Below are positions 7,906 through 17,400 of a DNA stretch of 64,000 nucleotides, piece by piece. The DNA is from Deltaproteobacteria bacterium. GTDB lineage: Bacteria; Myxococcota_A; Polyangia; Polyangiales; JADJMO01. The notes under the pieces were generated by a model that saw only the letters and a list, made by a program, of their open reading frames with translations, did no database searches and was not told the origin of the DNA. The first letter of the stretch is position 1, and every line of letters begins with the position of its first letter. Made by a program: the position numbers and the translations under genes. Where the stretch lies: NCBI GenBank assembly GCA_025363655.1, contig JANYDK010000132.1:1-64000 (forward strand), in the 5' to 3' direction.

Positions 7906-8562
7906 ATGTCCGCTTCCCGTCGCCTCTTCCGCTTCGCGTTCGCCACGACCCTCACCGGCCTCGCGCTCACCTGCGCTGGCTCTGCACTCGCCCAAGGCCC
8001 CGCCGTTGCCACGGCTCCCCCGGCGACAGAAGCTCCGCCCGCACCTGCGCAAGGCGTGCAGAAACAGTGGGGCATCGCCGCCAACCCGCTCTCGACGATC
8101 GTCGGTCGCTACGGCATCGATGTCACGTACATGATCGCCCAGCACCAGGGCATCGTCCTCAATCCCTTCTATCAACACGTCAGCGCCGACGTGACGAGCT
8201 CGTCGGGCGGCGTGACGACGACCTCGAGCAGCACCTTCAGCGGCTTCGGCGGCGAGCTCGGATATCGCTATTTCACCGGCGACAAAGCGATGAACGGCTT
8301 CTACATCGGGCCGTCGTTCATCTTCGGCAGCTACGCGCAAAAGAACAGCGAAGGCGAAAAGACCGCCTTCACCAGCATCGGCGGCGCCATCGACCTCGGC
8401 GGACAGTACGTCTCCGACAGCGGCTTCATGATCGGCGGCGGCTTCGGTCTCCAGTACACCAAGACCAGCACCCAGTTCGACGACCTGCCCTTCGGCGCCA
8501 AGGTCCTCGCCGGTGGCGGCGTCCGCCCGCGCTTCCTCTTCACCATCGGCTATTCGTTCTAG
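7906..8562 (+). CDS. Outer-membrane beta-barrel protein (porin-like fold)
   Basis: 218 residues from the ATG at 7906, which has a strong ribosome site (AAGGAGGG, 7 nt upstream). The signal peptide is cleaved after SALA near residue 28, and an Ala/Pro-rich linker follows to about residue 50. The rest alternates hydrophobic and polar residues in short strands (for example GIDVTYMIAQHQGIVLNPF and GFGGELGYRYFTGDKAMNG). The protein ends in FLFTIGYSF, the aromatic C-terminal signature of proteins inserted by the BAM machinery. It looks like an eight-stranded barrel of unknown role. A 10-bp stem hairpin lies just after the stop. Confidence 0.85.
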   Translation: MSASRRLFRFAFATTLTGLALTCAGSALAQGPAVATAPPATEAPPAPAQGVQKQWGIAANPLSTIVGRYGIDVTYMIAQHQGIVLNPFYQHVSADVTSSSGGVTTTSSSTFSGFGGELGYRYFTGDKAMNGFYIGPSFIFGSYAQKNSEGEKTAFTSIGGAIDLGGQYVSDSGFMIGGGFGLQYTKTSTQFDDLPFGAKVLAGGGVRPRFLFTIGYSF

Positions 8563-8578
8563 CCCCCCTCTCCTCTTG

Positions 8579-8602
8579 CCCCTCTCCCTTCAGGGAGAGG
8601 GG
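8579..8602. terminator. Perfect 10-bp stem hairpin between convergent genes
   Basis: CCCCTCTCCC (8579-8588) pairs with GGGAGAGGGG (8593-8602) around a 4-nt loop. It sits between the convergent barrel gene and the L,D-transpeptidase gene. There is no T-run, so it may be a factor-assisted terminator or a copy of a dispersed palindromic repeat. Confidence 0.55.
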
Positions 8603-8680
8603 TTGGGGTGAGGTCTGCGCGACTCATCGCTCCCACGCCCCACGCGAAAGCGCACTGGCACGCGCGTACGTCGTGCGGGC

Positions 8681-10465
8681 TCAAATATGCGAATAGACGA
8701 TCGTCCCTTTGCCGGTCGCGTCATCGGCCCAGGCGGCGTGCCAGCCGTTCGGCAAACCCGGATCGGTCCAGAAAAACAGCCTTCGCGCGTCGATGGGCGA
8801 GAGGTTCACGCAGCCGTGCGAGCGCGGAGTGCCATATTCGTCATGCCAATAGGCAGCGTGGAAGGCATATCCCTTTTCGAAATATTGCACCCACGGCACG
8901 TCGCGGAGCTCGAACTTGTTGCCGACCTCGTTGGCGTCCATCGTCGTCGTCACGTGCTTCTCGCGAATGCGAAAGGTACCGCGCACCGTCGATTTGGTGG
9001 TCTCCGGATCGCCGATGCCGTCTTGCCCGGTGGAGACGAGCGTGGCGAACACCGGTTTGTCTCCTTCGTAGAAGACCAGCGTCTGTTTGATGACGGAGAG
9101 ATCGATCCACTTCTGCGAGCCCTTGGCGAAGGCCGCCGGCCACTCGTCGGGCTTGCGGGCGATGGTGATGTCGCCCTTCTTCAGCCAGCGGCCGTCTTTC
9201 ATTTCGAAATAGCGCGTCTCGCCAATCGTCTTGTCTTTGCCGGTGAGCGGCACCGCTTGGCGGAAGACGAGCTTGCCGTCCTGCTTCACCTTGTCACCCT
9301 CGAGGCGCCACGCCGGCACCGATTTGTGCAGCTCTTTCGGATCTTTGCTGTGGTTGTAGGCGAAGGCGATCGGCAGCGTGAAGTCGTCGCGTAGCTCGAC
9401 GCCGTGCCACTGCGAGCCGACGTTGGGCTTGAGCTTGCTGATGGGGACGAGCCGCAGATCGGTGGTCACCGCCATCGCGCGATCGGCATAGGCCGGCCCG
9501 ACGTCGAAGGCGTCGATGAAGGCGAGGCCGGTGTGCCGCTTCACGCGTCCGGCGATGACCGCGTATTTCGGCGCGATGAACGCCGAGAGGTGCGGCACCT
9601 GACGATCGCCACCCTCGAGCCACCAGGGAATTTTCGTCGTCGCGCTGTCGGCGCCGAAGAGCTCGAGGAGCGAGAGCTTGGTCGACGTCTTCGGCGCAAG
9701 AGGACCGGCGTCGGCGACGAGGTCGACCTCGCCCTCGTCCTTGTCGTCGCCGCTGCCGTCTTTGTCTTTCAGGTCCGGCTTCGCGTCGAGCTTCGGATTG
9801 GCGTCTTCCGGCGTGATCGGCTCGGACTTGGTGATGGGGACGCCGGTGAGCTCGAGCGGCACGTCGTTGGCGCCCGGCGTGACGATCGACCACTCGTCCT
9901 TGTGCTTCTCGTAATACTTGAGGTGGTTGTCGAGCTTGAACTCGTACTGGTGCTGCTCTTCGGCGTTCGGCACCTTCAGGTACTGCGGCGCCACCGAACG
10001 GATGAAGCCGTAGCGGTAGGGCATCGCGTGCAAGAGGTCGGGCCGCCGGAGCTTGGTGGCGCGGACGATCGGGTGCTCGCTGTCGAGGGTCGCCTGCTCA
10101 CCGACGCAGACGAAGCCGACGGGCTTGATCGCGTACCAGCCTTCGGGGCAACTGCCCTTGTCCTTCGGCTTCTCGTCGCGGCCGACGATGGCCCCTGCGC
10201 GGAGGTACCCGAGCTTGGCCGAGTTGCGGCGAGGCTCGGCGTAGACCCACGTCTGCATGACGATGCTCGCGAGGGTCGGTCCTTGCGGAACCGCGGAAGC
10301 GCTGGCGAGGGCCGCGGTGCTCGACGAGGGCATCGTGCTCGCCGAGGTCGACGCCGACGCAGCCGTGGAGACCTGTGCGGATGCGCCTCGCTTGCAGGCC
10401 GCCGCGGGCACGACGGCGAGCGCGAGCGGCAAGAGGACCCACGGGGTGCGACGACGGAGCGACAC
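8681..10465 (-). CDS. L,D-transpeptidase (YkuD) lipoprotein
   Basis: 594 residues. The signal peptide has the lipobox PAAAC (Cys24), followed by a Ser/Ala-rich linker. An SH3-like region with GWYAIKPVGFVCVGE lies near residues 108-122. The catalytic YkuD domain is C-terminal and has the motif HAAYWHDEYGTPRSHGCVNL, containing the family's His and the SHGC-(V/I)-N cysteine. These enzymes form 3-3 cross-links in peptidoglycan or attach proteins to it, acting in the periplasm. The middle part is long and charged (a DKDGSGDDKDEGEVD stretch) and has no recognised domain. The protein is larger than usual for the family. Confidence 0.9.
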   Translation of the reverse strand: MSLRRRTPWVLLPLALAVVPAAACKRGASAQVSTAASASTSASTMPSSSTAALASASAVPQGPTLASIVMQTWVYAEPRRNSAKLGYLRAGAIVGRDEKPKDKGSCPEGWYAIKPVGFVCVGEQATLDSEHPIVRATKLRRPDLLHAMPYRYGFIRSVAPQYLKVPNAEEQHQYEFKLDNHLKYYEKHKDEWSIVTPGANDVPLELTGVPITKSEPITPEDANPKLDAKPDLKDKDGSGDDKDEGEVDLVADAGPLAPKTSTKLSLLELFGADSATTKIPWWLEGGDRQVPHLSAFIAPKYAVIAGRVKRHTGLAFIDAFDVGPAYADRAMAVTTDLRLVPISKLKPNVGSQWHGVELRDDFTLPIAFAYNHSKDPKELHKSVPAWRLEGDKVKQDGKLVFRQAVPLTGKDKTIGETRYFEMKDGRWLKKGDITIARKPDEWPAAFAKGSQKWIDLSVIKQTLVFYEGDKPVFATLVSTGQDGIGDPETTKSTVRGTFRIREKHVTTTMDANEVGNKFELRDVPWVQYFEKGYAFHAAYWHDEYGTPRSHGCVNLSPIDARRLFFWTDPGLPNGWHAAWADDATGKGTIVYSHI

Positions 10466-10686
10466 GGCGGCCCTTCTCTAGCACGCCCAAGCTGCCGTGG
10501 AATCTGCGGCAAATCCACCGATTCCAGGGCCGAGCGGGGAAGGAGGAACGCGCACCGCCTGCCGCGACATTCCGCCCCCCGCGCGAGACCTTGGCGCCGC
10601 GCCGGTTGGTGCGTCCAAGGGGAAGCAGCTGGCGAAATGCCCGAAAGGCTTCACCTCCGGCAGCTGCGGTACCATACGAGCCCCCC
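10466..10686. promoter_or_regulatory. Divergent intergenic region, L,D-transpeptidase / Ser-Thr kinase
   Basis: 221 nt separate the two divergent starts. The open frames running through it on both strands are Arg/Pro-rich shadows. No convincing promoter boxes or operator palindromes could be picked out by eye. Confidence 0.4.
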
Positions 10687-12678
10687 ATGGAAGGATACCC
10701 GGCCGTCGGCGCGATCGTTGCGAATCGATACCGCGTCGAGGCGTTGCTCGGCGAAGGTGGCATGGGCGCTGTCTTCCGCGCCGTCGAGGTGCAGGGCGAG
10801 GGCCGTCGCGTCGCGCTGAAGTTCACGTCGACGGAGGTCCGCGATCGGCCCGGCATCGCGAGCCGCTTCGCCAACGAGGCCGTCGCCGCGTCGAAGATCG
10901 CCAGCGAAAACGCGGTCAAAATCCTCGGCGTCGAGACGACCGCAGACGGCACGCCCTTCATCGTCATGGAGCTCCTCGAAGGGCACGACCTCGACGACGT
11001 CATCGAGCGCGAGGCGCCGATCACCGCCGAGCGCACCGTCCACTTCGGCCTGCAAATCCTCCGCGCGCTGCAGGTCGCCCACGGCGCCGGCGTCATCCAC
11101 CGCGATCTCAAGCCGGGCAACTGCTTCCTCGTGCAGAAAGACGGCGATCCCGACTGGGTGAAGATCATCGACTTCGGCATCGGCAAGATCCTCGGCGACG
11201 AGACGAGCCAGCTGACGCGCACCTCGATGACGCTCGGCACCCCTTCGTACATGTCGCCCGAGCAGGCGAAGAGCGCGAAATCGGCCGACGCACGCAGCGA
11301 TCTCTACTCGGTCGGCGTCATCCTCTACGAGCTGCTCACCAAGCGGCGGCCGTTCGAGGGTGATTCGCACAACGAGCTGGTGGTGAAGATCTGCACCGAG
11401 CCGCCGGTCCCGCTGCGCACCTACCGCAACGATCTGCCGAAGAAGCTCGTCGCAGCGGTCGAGCATGCGCTCGTGAAGAGCCCGACGGGCCGCTATGCGT
11501 CGGCGAACGAGTTCGTGGCCGCGCTTCGTCCCTTTGCCGGACCGCAGTCGGCCAACGTGCTCTCGCGCATCGACGGCACGCCGCCGCCGGCCTCGGTTTC
11601 GCCTGGCGCGGTCTCGATGATGTCGCCGCAGATGTCGCCGTCGGCGCTGGCAGGCCTGGGCAAGGGCGTCCCCGGCACCGCGCCGATGAACGAGCCGCAG
11701 ATTGGCCCGGATGGAGTCGCGCGGGCGGCATCGACGCAGTACGCCGCTCCTTCGCCTGCACCTCGCGTCGCTCCGGCTGCTGCGTCGCCTGCGCCTGCGC
11801 CCGCGCCTCGCGGCGAAGAGAAGACGATGCTCGGCGAGCCGGGTCCGATGGACTTCACGCCGCATGGCGCGCCGGTCGCTGCGATGGGCGCCGCTCCTGC
11901 AGTCGATGACGGCCGCGTGAAGACGGAGATGGGTGCGCCGGTCGTCAACGTCCTCGCACCGACACCGTTGGCTCCGAACCCGTACGCCGGCGCGCAGACG
12001 CCGGTGGTCGTGCCACCCGACGACGACGATTACGACGACGACGACCGTCGCGGTGGCACGTCGTGGCTGATGATTCTCCTCGGCCTGCTGGCGGTCGGGC
12101 TCGTCGGATCAGGCGTCTATTTCGCGGTTCTCGGCGGTGGCAAGAGCAGCCCGCCGAAACCGCCGGTGGTGGCCAAGGCGACGGATGGCTCGGACGACAC
12201 GACCGACGACGACACGACGCCGGCGAAGAAGAAAAAGAAGAAGCCGACCACGGCGACCAACGCCGTCGACGACGACGACACCACCGTGCCGGTGACGCAT
12301 CCGACGGCGACGTTCCCCAAGCCGACGGCCACGCCGACGACCAAGCCCTCCACCAAGCCGTCGACCTCGACCTCGACCTCCACCACGCCGTCGACCAAGC
12401 CGTCGACGAAGCCCTTCCCGACGTTCTCGTTTCCGACGATCACCTTTCCGACGCAGGCTCCAACTCCAGCGCCGACGCCCACGCCCACGCCCACGCCTGC
12501 ACCTACGCCTACGCCTACGCCGACGCTGATCATCGTCCCGACGGCGGCTCCGACGCCGACGCCCGCGCCGACACCGACGGTTGTGCCGGTCCCGACACCG
12601 ACACCGACACCAACTCCGACGCCGACCATCATCCCCGTGCCCACGGCCGCGCCGACCAAACCAAAGATCGGCGGCTGA
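10687..12678 (+). CDS. Transmembrane Ser/Thr protein kinase (Hanks type)
   Basis: 663 residues from the ATG at 10687. The N-terminal kinase domain (about 13-280) has the Gly-rich loop GEGGMG (22-27), the ATP-binding Lys45 in VALKF, the catalytic HRDLKPGN (Asp140), DFG at 162-164 and a GTPSYMSPEQA activation segment, so it should be active. It continues with an Ala/Pro-rich cytoplasmic linker, a single membrane span at about 459-480, an Asp/Lys-rich segment and a long Pro/Thr repeat tail outside the membrane. SHNELVVKICTE inside the kinase is typical of myxobacterial kinases. The tail has no PASTA domain, so how it senses anything is unclear. engB begins 2 nt after its stop. Confidence 0.95.
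   Translation: MEGYPAVGAIVANRYRVEALLGEGGMGAVFRAVEVQGEGRRVALKFTSTEVRDRPGIASRFANEAVAASKIASENAVKILGVETTADGTPFIVMELLEGHDLDDVIEREAPITAERTVHFGLQILRALQVAHGAGVIHRDLKPGNCFLVQKDGDPDWVKIIDFGIGKILGDETSQLTRTSMTLGTPSYMSPEQAKSAKSADARSDLYSVGVILYELLTKRRPFEGDSHNELVVKICTEPPVPLRTYRNDLPKKLVAAVEHALVKSPTGRYASANEFVAALRPFAGPQSANVLSRIDGTPPPASVSPGAVSMMSPQMSPSALAGLGKGVPGTAPMNEPQIGPDGVARAASTQYAAPSPAPRVAPAAASPAPAPAPRGEEKTMLGEPGPMDFTPHGAPVAAMGAAPAVDDGRVKTEMGAPVVNVLAPTPLAPNPYAGAQTPVVVPPDDDDYDDDDRRGGTSWLMILLGLLAVGLVGSGVYFAVLGGGKSSPPKPPVVAKATDGSDDTTDDDTTPAKKKKKKPTTATNAVDDDDTTVPVTHPTATFPKPTATPTTKPSTKPSTSTSTSTTPSTKPSTKPFPTFSFPTITFPTQAPTPAPTPTPTPTPAPTPTPTPTLIIVPTAAPTPTPAPTPTVVPVPTPTPTPTPTPTIIPVPTAAPTKPKIGG
12466..12642 (+). repeat. 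Pro/Thr (PTPAPTP) coding repeat in kinase tail
   Basis: Degenerate short tandem repeats of CCG/CCC/CCT and ACG/ACC/ACA codons encode an extracytoplasmic Pro-Thr stalk. Such stalks span the periplasm or carry glycans. The third codon positions vary, so the repeat is older at the protein level than a fresh DNA expansion. Confidence 0.7.
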
Positions 12679-12680
12679 CC

Positions 12681-13406
12681 GTGCGCGAAGCAAAACTCAT
12701 CGAAAAACCCGCGAAAACCGCGCCTGAAATCAACGCGTGGGACATCATCAAGGCCGAGTTCATCGCCTCGAGCGGCTCGAGCGAAGGCTCGACGTTGCCG
12801 GCACCGACGTTCGCCGAGGTCGCCTTCGGGGGCCGGAGCAACGTCGGCAAGTCGAGCATGCTCAACGGCCTCATGCAGCGCAAAGGGCTCGTCCGCACCT
12901 CGTCGACGCCTGGGTGCACGCGCGCAGTCAACATCTTCCACGCGGTCACGCGCGCGGGCCTCGAGCTCAACTTCGTCGACTTGCCCGGCTACGGCTTCGC
13001 GAAACGCAGCAAGGAAGAGCGAAAGCTTTGGGGCACCATCCTCGAGAAGTACATCCTCGAGCGTCCGACTTTGCGCGCCGTGGTCGTCATCGTCGATGTG
13101 CGACGCGGCGTCGAAGAGGACGACCTCGAGCTCCTCGAGTTCTGCGCCCAACCGCGGCCGGGCAACGCGCCGCTGAAGACGCTGATCATCGCCACCAAGC
13201 TCGACCTCCTCCCGAAGTCGAAGCGCAAGCCCGCGCTCGCCGCCATCAAGGCCGCCACCAAGCGTCCGGTGCTGGGTTTTTCCGCTGAATCGCAAGAAGG
13301 CCGGGTCGACGTGGTGCGCGCCATCGAGCGTGCGATTCTCGGAGAAGTGCCGACCGAGACGACCGAGACTACGGAGACGACCGAGACGACGGAGCCGACG
13401 ACGTGA
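12681..13406 (+). CDS. engB: Ribosome-biogenesis GTPase EngB/YihA
   Basis: 241 residues from a GTG 2 nt after the kinase stop. The GTPase motifs are complete: G1 GGRSNVGKSS, G2-region STPGCTRAVN, G3 DLPGYG, G4 TKLD and G5 SAES. The GCTR-x-x-(N) and LPGYGFA segments are specific to the EngB/YsxC family, which assists large ribosomal subunit assembly in the cytoplasm. The C-terminus carries five TET-like tripeptides encoded by 9-bp units, a feature not usual for EngB. The stop overlaps the next start by 4 nt (GTGA). Being directly behind a membrane kinase gene suggests shared transcription. Confidence 0.95.
   Translation: MREAKLIEKPAKTAPEINAWDIIKAEFIASSGSSEGSTLPAPTFAEVAFGGRSNVGKSSMLNGLMQRKGLVRTSSTPGCTRAVNIFHAVTRAGLELNFVDLPGYGFAKRSKEERKLWGTILEKYILERPTLRAVVVIVDVRRGVEEDDLELLEFCAQPRPGNAPLKTLIIATKLDLLPKSKRKPALAAIKAATKRPVLGFSAESQEGRVDVVRAIERAILGEVPTETTETTETTETTEPTT
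13353..13397 (+). repeat. 9-bp in-frame tandem repeat at the engB 3' end
   Basis: Five units of ACCGAGACG and close variants encode TET-TET-TET-TET-TEP at the very C-terminus of EngB. Length changes here would alter only the tail. Confidence 0.8.
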
Positions 13407-14038
13407 CGGGGTGGACGCGAGTGCCGGTGCGCGCGATCGTGCTCGCCGGCGCCGCGGCTGCTTTGGCTCTCCTCGGACGAGACGCGCTCTTTCGTGCACT
13501 GACCCCGAGCATCGACGACGGTGCCGCGGCGCTCGCCGAAGTCACGAGCGCGCTGCCCAAACCGGGCAAGACGCTCACCCTCCCGCTGCACGCCCCCGTC
13601 GTCGAAGAGCTGACGCTCGGCGCACCGGAGCTCTCTCGCGAGGTTGCGCAGGCCAAGCCGCAGCCCTTCGCCAAACCCTCCGCGAAGCGCGAAGCGCCGC
13701 GCGTCGCCGCCAAGACAGCTCCCACGCCTGTCACCGTCGTCACGCGCGCGGAGGTCGAGGCCGCGATCGCCAATCGCCTCGGCGGCGCGCGCACCAAGTT
13801 GGTGCGTGACGAAGACGGCGCCGTCGTCGGCCTCGCGGTGTTCGGCGCCGGTCCGCTCGCTCGGTTCGGCGTCGTCGACGGCGACATCCTCGTCTCCGCC
13901 AACGGCTATTCGTTGCGCACCCCGAGCGACGCCCTCGCCGCGCTCGGAGCCCTCCGTGATGCGACGAAGATCACCGTCGTCTTTCGCCGCGGCGACGCCC
14001 GCTATGCGCTCAGCGCCGACATCGCGCCCGCGCCTTGA
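13403..14038 (+). CDS. Membrane-anchored PDZ protein, GspC/PulC-like
   Basis: 211 residues, GTG start overlapping the engB stop (GTGA). An N-terminal hydrophobic segment at about 10-25 is an anchor, and a Pro/Ala/Lys-rich linker follows to residue 110. The C-terminal 95 residues look like a PDZ domain: GPLARFGVVDGDILVSANGY is the substrate-binding turn found in type II secretion GspC and in PulC-like proteins. The overall layout (anchor, linker, one C-terminal PDZ) matches GspC. No other type II secretion genes are nearby, so it may be an orphan relative rather than the true secretion component. Confidence 0.75.
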   Translation: MTGWTRVPVRAIVLAGAAAALALLGRDALFRALTPSIDDGAAALAEVTSALPKPGKTLTLPLHAPVVEELTLGAPELSREVAQAKPQPFAKPSAKREAPRVAAKTAPTPVTVVTRAEVEAAIANRLGGARTKLVRDEDGAVVGLAVFGAGPLARFGVVDGDILVSANGYSLRTPSDALAALGALRDATKITVVFRRGDARYALSADIAPAP

Positions 14039-14448
14039 GCCCTCCAGCTGGGCGGCGGCTGACCCCCGCAGGATCCCCCGTGATTTCCTGGCTGCACCCT
14101 ACGTACGTCAAGTGCGCACCTGAACGCCGGCACGACGCAACGCGGTGGAAAGATGCAGTCTCACGAGCCAATTCCCGCGGACGATCCACAGCCATCGTCT
14201 CGCGGTGTCGCGCACGTGGCGGCGCAATTGGAGGCTCGGCCGCCGAGGTCCCGCGTGACGTCGGCGGTCACCTCGCGCAGCGCCGGTGATTTCCCCAACA
14301 AGTTATCCACACCCGAGAGACGGAGTGGAAAGTGCGTCGAAACCAGCGGTATCGCACCTGTACAAGAGGTAACGGCAGGGTGTTGAAGTTTGCGCACGCG
14401 TTGACTCGGGCGCGGACTCGGACGCGGCCTCGGGCGCAGGCGGTCTCT
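14039..14448. other. 410-nt gene-free region between convergent genes
   Basis: No convincing gene was found; open frames here are short shadows. It contains a perfect DnaA box (TTATCCACA at 14303-14311) and an imperfect GTGAC/GTCAC inverted repeat near 14255-14271. The stretch nearest 14400-14440 is a degenerate GC-rich repeat (CTCGGGCGCGG pattern). Confidence 0.5.
14303..14311 (+). promoter_or_regulatory. Perfect DnaA box (TTATCCACA)
   Basis: A perfect match to the consensus DnaA site in unusually AT-rich local sequence. It is a single site with no neighbouring copies, so it is not an origin; at most it is a titration site or chance. Confidence 0.35.
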
Positions 14449-17400
14449 CTAATTGCCGATGACGGTCTCTTCCTCCGACAACGCGTCGGAGGCGAGGCAG
14501 AACGTGCGGAAGCTCGCGTACTTGTCGGGGTCGATGCGGGCGGCGGCGAGGTCCCAGGCGCGCTTCATGGTGAGCGTGGAGCCAGTGAGGGAGTCGCTGG
14601 CTTCGGTGAGGTCGGGGCCGAAGGCGAGCTTGCCGACGATGGGGCCACGCTTGACCTTCATGCCGCTCGGGAGACGGATGTCGATCTGCAGCGTCTGCTT
14701 CTCGCCGCCGTCGAGCACCATCGGCGTCAGGCGCAGCGGGTGCGGGACGAGGCCGGCGAGGCGACGACGGAAGGGCGCGAAGACGACGAGCTCGCCACCA
14801 CCGACGGCGCGCGCGAAGGACGGGACCTCGACGGCGACGTTGATGCCTAGAGGTTGGTCGAGGTCTTCGCGGTTGACGATTTCGAGCTTCTTCAGCTGCA
14901 CGTTCGGCAACTGCTTGGCGAGAATGCCCGACTCGACGGCGGCGCGGAGCTCGCCCTCGGAGAGCTGATCGATGCCCTCGCGGAGGCTGGCGCCGATGAT
15001 GCCCGAGTACTCGAGCGTGAGCGTACCGACGGCGTCACCGTTGGGGGCCATGTCGAAATTGCCACGGACGAAGATGCCGTCGACGACGCCGCCGGCCGGC
15101 ACCTTGCTGCGAGGCGCGCCGGGACGAAGGACGATCGCCTCTTCACCGCGCGCCGACGGGGGCACGTAGCCGAAGGGGAGGTAGCGACCTCCGAACGACA
15201 TGAAGAGCTCGCCCTCGTCGGTCGAGACGTCGAGCAGCGTGTGACGGAAGCCGTCGCCGGCCGAGAGGGGCGAAGCGGGGGGCGGCGCCAGGCGATCGTG
15301 CGCGATGGCGATGTACGTGTCGATGCCGGCAGCGCGCGCGAGCACGCGGAAGGCCGCGGCAGGATCGCCCGAGTTGCCGATGATCACGCGACGACCGTCG
15401 GACTCTTCGCCTTTCTGGATGTTGCGCGTGACCCATTGGTAGAGCTTGCGCGCGCGTTCGGCGGTCTTCGCGGGCGGGATGGTGCCGACGATCGACATCG
15501 CCTTCTTGACGATGCGCGGATCGACCGGGGTCGTCTCTTTGAGCGCAGCGGCGGCGCTGGCGACGGCGTCCTCGAGCTTCACGCCCCAACCAAAGCTGAC
15601 GTTGGGGATCCACTCGTCACCCGAGGCGCGGTACTCCGGCTCGTCCGGCGCAGGGGGCGCGTCGTCGGCGCGGAAACGACGGACGTCGAAGGCGCCGAGC
15701 TCGCTCACCACCGGCTTCGGTGCACCCGCACGCGCCTCGAAGATGGCCGCGCGACCCTTGGGGGTGATGACGAGGTATTCGCTGCGCGCGTAGGCGATGC
15801 GCGGCTCGGCGAAGAACCAACGAGGCGCGACGTAGGAAGACATCGACGCGCTGCCCGAGCTGATGACCTCGGTCTCGATGATGTCGCCGACGTCGAGATC
15901 GGGGAACGTCAGATCGGGTTTGCCGGCGACGCGCAGCGGCTCGAGTGAACGTCCGTCCTTCTTCAGCACGCGGAGGTGAAGCGCCTTGCCTGCCTTGGCC
16001 TGCACGCGCGAGAGCTCACCGATGGCGTCGCGCGAGAGGACGCGGATGATCTCGTGCTCGAGGAACGACGTGCTGCCGTCGCTGCGAATCCAGAGAGCGC
16101 CGTAGTCGAGGATGCGCTCGGCGGAGCCTTGCGGCGTCTTGCCTTTGTGCTTCTCGTCGTGCTCGGCGATGACCTTGTGCGCATCGAGCCGAAAGGGCGA
16201 GAAATCGAGCGTTTGCTGCAAGAGCTCGAGCGCGCGGAGGACGTCGCCGGGGCGCACTGCGTACTTCTCGATGGTGCGCTTGATGGCGTCGTCGAAGGCG
16301 TGCTTGTTCCCCTTCGCCAGCCCTTGCTCGAGGAAATCCATCGCCGTGCCTTTGCCCTTGGCGAGCTCGGCGGCGATGCGTGCGGTGGCCTCGTCGATGG
16401 AACCTTGGGAAGCCTTCAGCTCTTCGAGCCGCGTGACGTACGACTTGCGATCGGGGTGCGCGGCGACGAAGGCTTCGAAGGCCTTGATCGCGCCCGGCAC
16501 GTCGCCGAGGCCGAGGAAACGCTGCGCGAGGATCGGCTCGTCGGGCTCGATCTCGGCGAGGTGGATCGCCAACTTGTCGGCTGCCGTGAGCGGCCCGTGC
16601 TCGTCGAGGTTGGTGAGCTGCATGCGGACGACCGAAGGATCGTCGGGGAATTGCTTCACCAGATCGGCGACGAGCTTGTCGTGCTCGAGCGTCCAGCCGA
16701 GCTCACCGTAGAGCTCGACGAGTTGCAGCGAGGCGTTCGGTCGCTCTTTCGCCTTGGCCACCAGCGCGGCCAGGCGCTTGGCCTTCTCGGGCGGCGGCGT
16801 GCCTTCACCTTGCAGCTCGACGGCGAGGAGCGGCGAGAGCCACAGCTCCGGATCGACCTCTGCTGCTCGCTCGAAGAGAGCTTTTCCACGCGACGTCGCG
16901 CGCGGCGCCGGCCAGATCGGATCGCGCACGGCGGCCTGCGCGGCGAGCTCGAGGAGCGCACCGGGCGCGTCGCTCTCCTTCACCGGACCGGTTCCGGCGT
17001 CGAGGAGCTCGCCGAGGATCACCGAAGCGACGTCGGCCGCGTCACGATCGAGCGCGGCGCGCGCGGCGAAGAAGGTCGTCAGCGGATCGTGCTCGGAGTC
17101 TTCGCTGGCCGCCAAGACCGGGTGCGGATCGTCGACGACGACAGGCTTTTTCCCGCCATACGCCGGCGTAGGGTCATCGTCGGTGGTGACCTTCAGCGTC
17201 TCGCCGTCGTGCGCGCGCACCTCGATGGCCGAGGCGCCGTCGCCCGCGCGGACGACGATGCGATGACGACCGGCGGCGAGACGAAGCACCACCGAGTCGT
17301 GGAGCGGGCCGCCCCACTTCGTACGATCGCGAAGACGGACGACGACGTCATCGACCGTGACGCGCGTGCCATCACTGGGAGCGAGCACGATTTCCTGCTC

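Noticed and set aside
8579-8602. CRISPR-like repeat
   Set aside because: A single palindrome with no further copies or spacers nearby.
12109-13499. Minus-strand frames with Val-Gly repeats opposite the kinase tail
   Set aside because: They are the antisense of the Pro/Thr repeat, not glycine-rich structural proteins.
14303-14311. Replication origin at the DnaA box
   Set aside because: Only one box is present; no cluster of boxes, no dnaA, dnaN or gyrB genes, and no AT-rich unwinding region.
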